Source: Aureobasidium sp. EXF-3400 (Eukaryota; Ascomycota; Dothideomycetes; Dothideales; Saccotheciaceae). From it: 64,000 bases of DNA. Of this stretch, positions 55,618 through 64,000 are shown piece after piece; within the stretch, counting starts at the first letter, position 1; the number at the start of each line of letters is the position of its first letter. The notes under the pieces are model-generated. The model was not told where the DNA came from. It saw only the letters and a list, made by a program, of their open reading frames with translations, and searched no databases. Made by a program: the position numbers and the translations under genes. Where the stretch lies: positions 51,539 through 115,538 of the forward strand of contig SWBL01000149.1 of the NCBI GenBank assembly GCA_024195585.1, written 5' to 3'.

Positions 55618-56439
55618 TCATGAAGTATATGCAATAATCTCATCACTCTGATCATGAGTATGATCATAAACATCATCAGCAATCTTATGTCTGTTTGGCG
55701 GAACATAATCCACCAACTTGAAAAACTCAGCCATTGCAGGATGTTTGACCGCATCATTGATATTAAACGGTAGACTACCCTGATGAATCGCTCGTGTGAG
55801 CAGATTATCGAGTTTTTCTTTTCTTCGTTGGGCTGCTCGGTGGGCGAATGCTACTGCTCGTTCGGGAACGGAGTCAGCGTGGGCGTTGGAGGTGGAGTGA
55901 CGAGGGCGAGAGGGTGCTGTCGCTGGAGCTGTTGTGGGGGCGGGGGGAGGTTCAGTGTCGTGCATGGGTGTATCGTCTAGATCGTTGGTGGTGTCGTGGA
56001 CGTCGTTTAGGAGTGTGGAAAGTGCTTCGTGTCTTGCACTACCCAGTCCATCCAGCAATGTAGGCAACGAAACATCAAACTGTCTCCTCACAGGCGTCTG
56101 CGTTTGTGTTTGCTGCTGCTGTTGCTGCTGAACATACCCACCACTTCCTCCACTCGCGCTTCCACCTCTATAACTAGCAGCAGCAGCAGCAGCAGTCCTT
56201 CTCTGCGGCCCATGCAACAGTTCCTCAGGCACATCATTCAACTCCTCATTATTGCTCGCTGCCAGTTCAGCCAAATACCGATGAAACTCATGACATTGTT
56301 TCAAATGCTTTACTTTTCGACTGGCTACACTGCGGGCAAGACGTTTGTTTTTGCAGTGGCGGCATTCGACTATTACTTGTTTTCCGGCGCTGTCGACTTG
56401 GTCGAATTGCATGGATGCGTAGCCTTCTGGTCGTGGCAT
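55618..56439 (-). CDS. BED-finger protein derived from a hAT transposase
   Basis: Single exon, 273 residues. An N-terminal BED-type zinc finger (about 25-55: ECRHCKNKRLARSVASRKV..LKQC, i.e. C-X2-C..C) is followed by Gln and Ala repeats and a disordered Pro/Thr linker. The C terminus (about 220-265) is RAIHQGSLPFNINDAVKHP..FFKLVDYVPPNRHKIAD, which matches the start of hAT transposase catalytic regions (LPFS..hP.F..P..PSR..IA). The protein stops there, with no DDE domain, so it is either a truncated hAT copy or a domesticated DNA-binding remnant. The intact frame favours the latter. No terminal inverted repeats were found by eye. Confidence 0.7.
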   Translation of the reverse strand: MPRPEGYASMQFDQVDSAGKQVIVECRHCKNKRLARSVASRKVKHLKQCHEFHRYLAELAASNNEELNDVPEELLHGPQRRTAAAAAASYRGGSASGGSGGYVQQQQQQQTQTQTPVRRQFDVSLPTLLDGLGSARHEALSTLLNDVHDTTNDLDDTPMHDTEPPPAPTTAPATAPSRPRHSTSNAHADSVPERAVAFAHRAAQRRKEKLDNLLTRAIHQGSLPFNINDAVKHPAMAEFFKLVDYVPPNRHKIADDVYDHTHDQSDEIIAYTS

Positions 56440-57352
56440 TGTGGTAGACTACCGGACGTGCAGGGGGGCACTCGAAGATGTGTGTTTTCTGTTTTAGTGG
56501 TGAGTAAGAGATACTTCTTATGATATGGTATAGGTTTGTGATGAGGCATGGCATGGTAGATTTGATAATCAACGACGAGATGGAAAATGTTGATCCCAGA
56601 GCAGTAGAAAACGAAGACGGAAGCTTGAGCTCAACGCGTCGTCTTCCCTGCCATTCCGCTATACCATGGACATTGGACGAAGAGATGGAAAGTTATGAAA
56701 ACTCACGGGAAGGTTGATGTTTTGTAGGCGACCAGTGATGCAGACGTGGGTATCAGGCGAATACGTCTGCGACGGTGGTGGTGGATAATTGTGGTCGTTG
56801 ACGACGGGTTCTCGACGAGCGACGTGTTGATTTCCCTAGTTGTGGTCCGTGCTCGAATTTTTGCTCTTGGGATGACCCTGAACACATATCATTCTTTTCG
56901 GATAACAGCATGGTTTATGGTACAGAGGTTTATAGTCTATTATAGGAAGGCATGATATGTTTGAGAGAACACCCCGGCGTGACTTGGGTATATATATGTC
57001 CTCGATGCTCCAGCACGATGATCAAACATGATCTTGAGACTTTTGAGCAACACAAATTTGAAATATATCGAAGACAGCTTGATTATTAGTCCACAAATGA
57101 CCAACAGAATTCATTTTCAAGGGCTAGAACATAATCTCACAGAATAGGAAGAAGAACAATCAAAGCATGAGGTATCGCAATCGTTCCATTAAGGTGTTTG
57201 TCTGAGGGGTATCTCGTCCTTTCCTCCATTCTCCAATTCCATCGCGCTCTCCGTAATCATATCGTAATCGGTCGTTAAAAGGTATTCATGCAATGCTCAG
57301 CTCAAAGCGTGGTGCTCAATGTCGCGTGTTCAAACGTGTGTCCGCGCATTGT
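56440..57352. other. Intergenic stretch, 900 bp
   Basis: Upstream of the BED-finger gene and 3' of the microprotein gene. Includes GT-rich and AT-rich segments; no gene seen. Confidence 0.35.
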
Positions 57353-57534
57353 TCAACGGAAGCAGTTGAATCTGCCGAGAGAAAAGCGGAAGGGAGCACG
57401 ATGAGGGCCATGCTTGTCGACAACAACACCACCGCCTGGACATAAGTCAGTTAAATGCTTGGTGCATAGTGTAAGAGAATGTCAAGCTTACCGGCGTGCT
57501 TGCCGCCCCAGCCCTTGGTCCACATGAAAGGCAT
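57353..57534 (-). CDS. Spliced 41-residue Gly/His-rich microprotein
   Basis: Two exons, 57534..57492 and 57435..57353, with a 56-nt intron (GTAAGC..CCAG, containing a CTTAC/CTGAC-like branch region), give 41 residues starting MPFMWTKGWGGKHAGG. The protein is Gly-, His- and Lys/Arg-rich with Trp5 and Trp9 and ends RFSLGRFNCFR. The reading frame is exact across the intron, the exons are GC-rich compared with AT-rich flanks, and the start ATG follows an A-rich leader. It is too small for routine prediction. I do not know its function; it could be a small stress- or conidiation-linked protein, but nothing in the sequence shows this. Confidence 0.55.
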
Positions 57535-58358
57535 CTTGATTTGTGAAGGTTTAAGCTTTGCTTGATGGTCTGCTTTAATATAGCAGAGTTGATATTCGAG
57601 TTGATGATTTGACTTGGTTGTTTTTGGTGATGAAGGTAGAGGATTGATGAAGCTGATGGGTGTTCTTGTAATGAAAGTAGACGATATATCAAAGGTTGGG
57701 TGTACCAGCTTTTATCTGTTGAAAAAAAGACCTTGCTTGTGTTGATCGTGAGGCTGGGTGCATTCGGTGGTTGCTGAAACCAGGGAGATTTGTGGCTGTG
57801 CGCGGACTTGGCGCCGTCATCTGGATCGGCGGAGCGTCAGAGGCTTTGCATGTTGTCAACCACCGCGACCATTTTTGGTGGAATTTGCTTCCAACTTGGC
57901 GAGTTTTTGTTCTGAAACTGACACCTCAATCTTGCGACTCGCTCGATGCGAGTGTCTAGCTGCATCGTGCACGTTGTAAGATGAAGCGACAGTGGTATAA
58001 GGTTTATTATCCTGCGCCACCTCGCTCATTATGGTGTAAAAATGGTCTATCATGTGGCTTTTGTGTATAGATGGACTGCATGAATGTCTATGCTTGCAAG
58101 TCGATAATGCACCATGGTCTCGGCATCGAATTTCTTCTGTCTGAGTTGATGATCCTACCGACGGTGCGGCAGAAACAATGTCAACGAGGTTCCATTTTGA
58201 ATGGACGATTTCGATTGAAAGAACTGCATCACGAAACCACGTCTAATATTGAGAAGTCCTTACTGCCCAGTAGCAGTTTCCTCTCTCCTTCTCCTTTGCG
58301 CTGAAGCAGATGCTTCGACTTGAAACGCACCAACAGCAACTCTTGTTTCTATCCTTTG
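57535..58358. other. Intergenic stretch, 820 bp
   Basis: Promoter of the microprotein gene and 3' flank of the next candidate; no other gene seen. Confidence 0.35.
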
Positions 58359-58730
58359 CTAAACAGGAGTCTCGTTGTCCAAGGGCTTAACAACTCTACG
58401 CCTCAGCACAGCTTCAACCTCCAAACCAGTCAGCTCCACCAGAGCTCCTAGAGCAGTCTCGAGGGTGCTGCAACGGCCTGATTTGAGGAAGACCCTGTTG
58501 CCTTGATGTCGGTCTTCTGCAACGATGGCTTGGTAGTGCTGTAGACTAGGGTAAGAACTATATTGGTGTCTAGTCACAAATGTGTTGATGATCACAACGT
58601 TGGTTTTGTCTGGATGCGCTTAGCACCAGTTTTCTGCTACAGTCAGCACCCACGTTCAGGTTTATCGACAGAGACGCTTGCCGAGGATCTGGGCGCGAAG
58701 GCCTGCAGTATTGTTGGTACCGGTCGTCAT
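58359..58730 (-). CDS. Possible small two-exon gene
   Basis: Exons 58730..58670 and 58609..58359 would give 103 residues starting MTTGTNNTAGLRAQILG, with a 60-nt intron. The second part is a continuous 83-codon frame with a helical, charged C terminus (LETALGALVELTGLEVEAVLRRR). The acceptor CATCCAG and a GCTGAC branch are fair, but the donor GTCGAT is non-consensus, so the first exon is doubtful. No family recognised. Confidence 0.35.
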
Positions 58731-58991
58731 GACTGTAGCTGATATTGATGAGAGTGTAAGGTCAAAAAATGTTGCTGTTCGGGATATGGAAGGCAACAAG
58801 AACATTCTCTGAATGTGCGATCATCGATGAACATTCACAGTCATGATACTGGCAGTGGGCCAGCGCTGATTCCTTCAGTCTCCAATGCTCACTTCTGGTA
58901 TTCAATGGGCAGTACGAAAGTGAGGAAAGCCATGATCGCTTAAATGAACATTGTAGAGAAGTATCCAACGCTACTTGCAACTTGACATAAC

Positions 58992-61665
<2,674 letters not shown>

Positions 61666-61675
61666 AAAAAAAAAA
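61666..61675 (-). terminator. Pol III T-run of the long-insert tRNA gene
   Basis: Ten consecutive T on the minus strand, starting 9 nt past the tRNA 3' end, a strong RNA polymerase III terminator. Confidence 0.7.
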
Positions 61676-61684
61676 GTGGTTGAT

Positions 61685-61919
61685 TGCAGCGAGTAGGAAT
61701 CGAACCTACATCTCCTCAAATCCATCCAAGGACTCCCATGCCGGTCTGCGAAGGAGATTTGTCTTACAATCAGGAGTGCGCTTTCCCTTGTGTTTGCAAG
61801 TTGAGCGGCTCCCGACCCCGTCCAACTAAATGGAAGCGAGAAGGAGAACCCTGGCGACAATGCTTGTGTTTGCAAGGTCATTTAATGGTGAGGCGCTCTA
61901 GCCATTGAGCCACCGCTGC
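61685..61919 (-). tRNA. tRNA gene with a long (about 160-nt) insert, anticodon unclear
   Basis: The 5' half starts GCAGCGGTGGCTCAATGG with a perfect A box, and the 3' half has a perfect B box (GGTTCGATTCC) and discriminator A. The acceptor stem pairs 7 of 7 (one G-T), T stem GTAGG/CCTAC 5 of 5, and anticodon stem CCTCA/TGAGG 5 of 5. About 160 nt separate the anticodon half-stems. Assuming the usual splice after position 37, the loop would begin CCATTA and lack U33, so the anticodon cannot be assigned safely. A T10 terminator follows. The unit has the parts of a Pol III tRNA gene; the insert is far longer than usual nuclear tRNA introns, so a pseudogene or a non-tRNA Pol III transcript is possible. 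Confidence 0.6.
61787..61876. repeat. 14-nt direct repeat inside the tRNA insert
   Basis: CTTGTGTTTGCAAG occurs at 61787-61800 and again, identically, at 61863-61876, 76 nt apart. Each copy is also a small hairpin (CTTG..CAAG). Flanking bases are not duplicated. Confidence 0.7.
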
Positions 61920-62749
61920 TTTGTTGGAGGAATATTCAGATCTGTGAGGTTATAAGGGCTCAAGCCTAGATTGTGTGTTCGACTCTTGGATGAGGGAACG
62001 GAGGATCGTTTTGCGGTCAAGTCAAGTACCAGTGACGATGAGTTGGGAGAAGTGAAGAGTGAAAAGGTATGAACTGCAAAAAGTATGAACTGCAATCATG
62101 ACAGAGATATCGAATAGGCCCAGATCTCCCAGAATATATGGTCGTCCCCCTGGTGCCAGAGAAGTTTCATACCATATCACAGATGGCACTCAGATCCTGA
62201 TTTCAACTCCAGTGATCAGTGGCGAAGAGAAGCAGGGGCCAGCTTGTCCAATTTAATCTTTCGAGGGTTACGAGCCATCTGTTGGCGTGGAATGAGCCAG
62301 CGAATACCAACACTCTGCCTTGCCAGTATACCCTCGTACACCCGCAGACAACTCGCTTCTCTCGTAAAAGAGGATATCATGAACAACGGAAGTACCATTG
62401 GCACTCTGCCTCGATACCCACATCGCTAATGGTCAGAGCCAAGTCCACCTGACTAACCCTTTCTTTACCTCCCCCGACCGGTACATCTGACTTGAGAGCC
62501 GGGTACCGAAGAGGAAAGACTTGATAGTCTTCGGACAGCTTGTGCGATGGCTGCTCCGTCCTAGAGGTCTTTTTGTTGCTCCAGTAATATGTCCAGAGCT
62601 GTCGAGAACACAGGCGGTGTTAAGTAGCAATGCGCATGGTGCATTTTTGGCCAAACAAGAGTGCCGGCGACCTTGCCGAAGCGATGTGCATTCCCATGGT
62701 TGTCCGTAACGATGGTATCAGCACTGGGTATCTCAATCTCTTTCATCTC
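61920..62749. other. Intergenic stretch, 830 bp
   Basis: 5' flank of the tRNA gene and 3' flank of the small acidic protein gene. No supported gene. Confidence 0.35.
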
Positions 62750-63363
62750 TCATGCGGCCTGCATCTTACTCTCAATCTTAGCCTCCCACTTCTTCACCTG
62801 CGCATCCCACTTTTTATCTTTCTCAAAGTTGCCCTTAGCCCAGGTAATAATCTCCTGCACCGCGGCATACTTTTCCAGAAAGTAGAGTTCAGAAACAGCA
62901 GCTTGAATGGTTTGATGATGCTTCTTGTCCAATTTTGTTTTTACTCCAGTTTCTGCAGTAGTTGAAGAGACAGAAGTATCCTGATCCATGGATGTAGCGT
63001 TCACGGAAGAGACAAAGGCCTCAGAAGGTCGGAAAGGCGGCTCGAACTTGAGTAGCTGTTTCCAGATCTAGTGTATACCTCATCAGCGCATATTCAACAC
63101 TCTTCTAAACGCGGAGCACTCACACTGCCCTCATCAATCCTAGCTGTATACGACGCCTTCTGTGCAAGGAAGTCATCTTCTGTATATCTTGTCCTCGCGG
63201 CGCGTGCAGCCCCGGCTTTTTCTCTCTCGGCATCACTGTCGTCTTCCGCTTCGACGGCTGCTAGGGTCGCATCGGTACCAGCTTTTTGATCGTGTGCTGC
63301 TGTTGTCGCGTAGTCGTCGGTCGAGACGTCGAGGGCAAGGAAGGGGTCGGCTTCGGCGGACAT
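62750..63363 (-). CDS. Small acidic helical protein, uncharacterised
   Basis: Two exons, 63363..63124 and 63067..62750, with a 56-nt intron (GTGAGT..TAG), give 185 residues. The N-terminal half is acidic and Ala-rich (MSAEADPFLALDVSTDD; AEDDSDAEREKAGAARAA), then YTEDDFLAQKASYTARIDEGS runs through the splice into IWKQLLKFEPPFRPSEAF. The C-terminal 80 residues are a Lys/Glu-rich helix, probably coiled coil (FEKDKKWDAQVKKWEAKIES). No known domain recognised. Smooth continuity across the splice supports the model. Confidence 0.7.
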
Positions 63364-63904
63364 GTTTGTGAGGTTGTCGATATGCTGTGAATTGAGAATT
63401 GTCGTTGACGAGAGGATTGACAAAAATGTTGGTGGTTGCGATTTCGAAGAAAAAATAAATTAAAGAAGAAAATGGTGGGGCTTCAAGCTGAGAGGCCAAC
63501 CATCAATGTACTCAGCGACACAGCAATTCCATCCGACCGTCTTTGTAGAACATGCTGCCGATGTAAAGGTTGCCCAAGACTGCGCGGAAGGTATCATAGC
63601 AGCGACTTTAGTTGCTCGAGGGCTTGCAACATACCTCGGTTATCTTGTGGACTGTCACATATGGGTAAATACCATGCAAAGATTCAGAATGTGTTTACAC
63701 AGCAGCACACAGTCACGAAGACAAAGCAAAAGAGGCACAGATAATTGAGTTTTAGTAGAGTTCTGATTTTCGAACTATGCTAATGGTACAGCAGGGCAAT
63801 TCTCTGGGTAAAACGCCCGTGGGGATTGAAATGATTAAAAGTAATCCTCCTTAATCGTCATGGCATGAAACAGATAACACTCAACCTCTCTCTAAGCGAT
63901 TAAC
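63364..63904. other. Intergenic stretch, 540 bp
   Basis: Promoter of the small acidic protein gene and 3' UTR of the partial gene at the window end. No gene seen. Confidence 0.4.
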
Positions 63905-64000
63905 TTATGAGAAGGGGTTGGTGCGGGTGCCCCAGTAGGTGAGGAACATGGAGAGACCGACAGTCTCGAAGACGCGGGCAAGAGCACCGACGGCGACGGT
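63905..64000 (-). CDS. 3' end of a gene cut by the window edge
   Basis: The last 31 codons and TAA of a minus-strand gene. The residues include GALARVFETVGLSMFLTYWG and end TNPFS, one hydrophobic segment, so probably the tail of a small membrane protein. The 5' part lies outside the window, so the family cannot be named. Confidence 0.55.
   Translation of the reverse strand, partial: TVAVGALARVFETVGLSMFLTYWGTRTNPFS

Overview
This window looks like nuclear DNA of a filamentous ascomycete (Pezizomycotina), most likely a Dothideomycete. Genes are densely packed on both strands. Introns are short (mostly 47-65 nt) with GTRNGT donors, CTRAY-like branch sites and YAG acceptors. The gene set is fungal: EFR3, SET3, a FKH1/2-type forkhead, PIM1/Lon, a Zn2Cys6 factor and GPI-anchored proteins. 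The class-level call is inference from gene style, not from a search.

Layout. 0.3-5.6 kb is housekeeping: tRNA-Thr, methionyl-tRNA synthetase, LTO1 and RAD52. 6.7-10.8 kb holds an intron-bearing tRNA-Cys, then a divergent pair of heme oxygenation enzymes: a chloroperoxidase-type heme-thiolate peroxidase and a fatty-acid alpha-dioxygenase. 11-19 kb carries an F-box-like protein, an NCBP3-type cap-binding protein, a GPI-anchored secreted protein and two uncharacterised proteins. 19-29 kb carries EFR3, the forkhead factor and an orphan protein. 29.2-32.4 kb is a decayed accessory patch: a C2H2-like gene whose frame runs on through TAG codons, and a relic gene with eight TAG/TAA stops, consistent with repeat-induced point mutation (RIP). 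32.6-35.7 kb is a Zn2Cys6 regulator, followed by 2.6 kb without a recognisable gene. 38-43 kb has two nutrient permeases in tandem (sugar MFS, amino-acid/GABA-type APC). 44.5-51.4 kb has SET3 and mitochondrial Lon. 52-64 kb has a secreted protein, an iron-type alcohol dehydrogenase/maleylacetate reductase, a BED-finger protein derived from a hAT transposase, a spliced 41-residue microprotein, a secreted GMC oxidoreductase with eight exons, a tRNA gene with an unusually long insert, a small acidic protein and the 3' end of a membrane protein cut by the window edge.

How genes may work together. The peroxidase and alpha-dioxygenase share a 611-bp intergenic region and could act in one oxylipin route, since a dioxygenase makes hydroperoxides that heme-thiolate enzymes can use. 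The two permeases may be co-regulated. Most other neighbours look functionally unrelated. I found no classical biosynthetic cluster core (PKS, NRPS or terpene synthase), no CRISPR and no rRNA. All splice models were derived by eye from reading frame, splice consensus and family conservation; each model given with exon coordinates keeps frame from start to stop.
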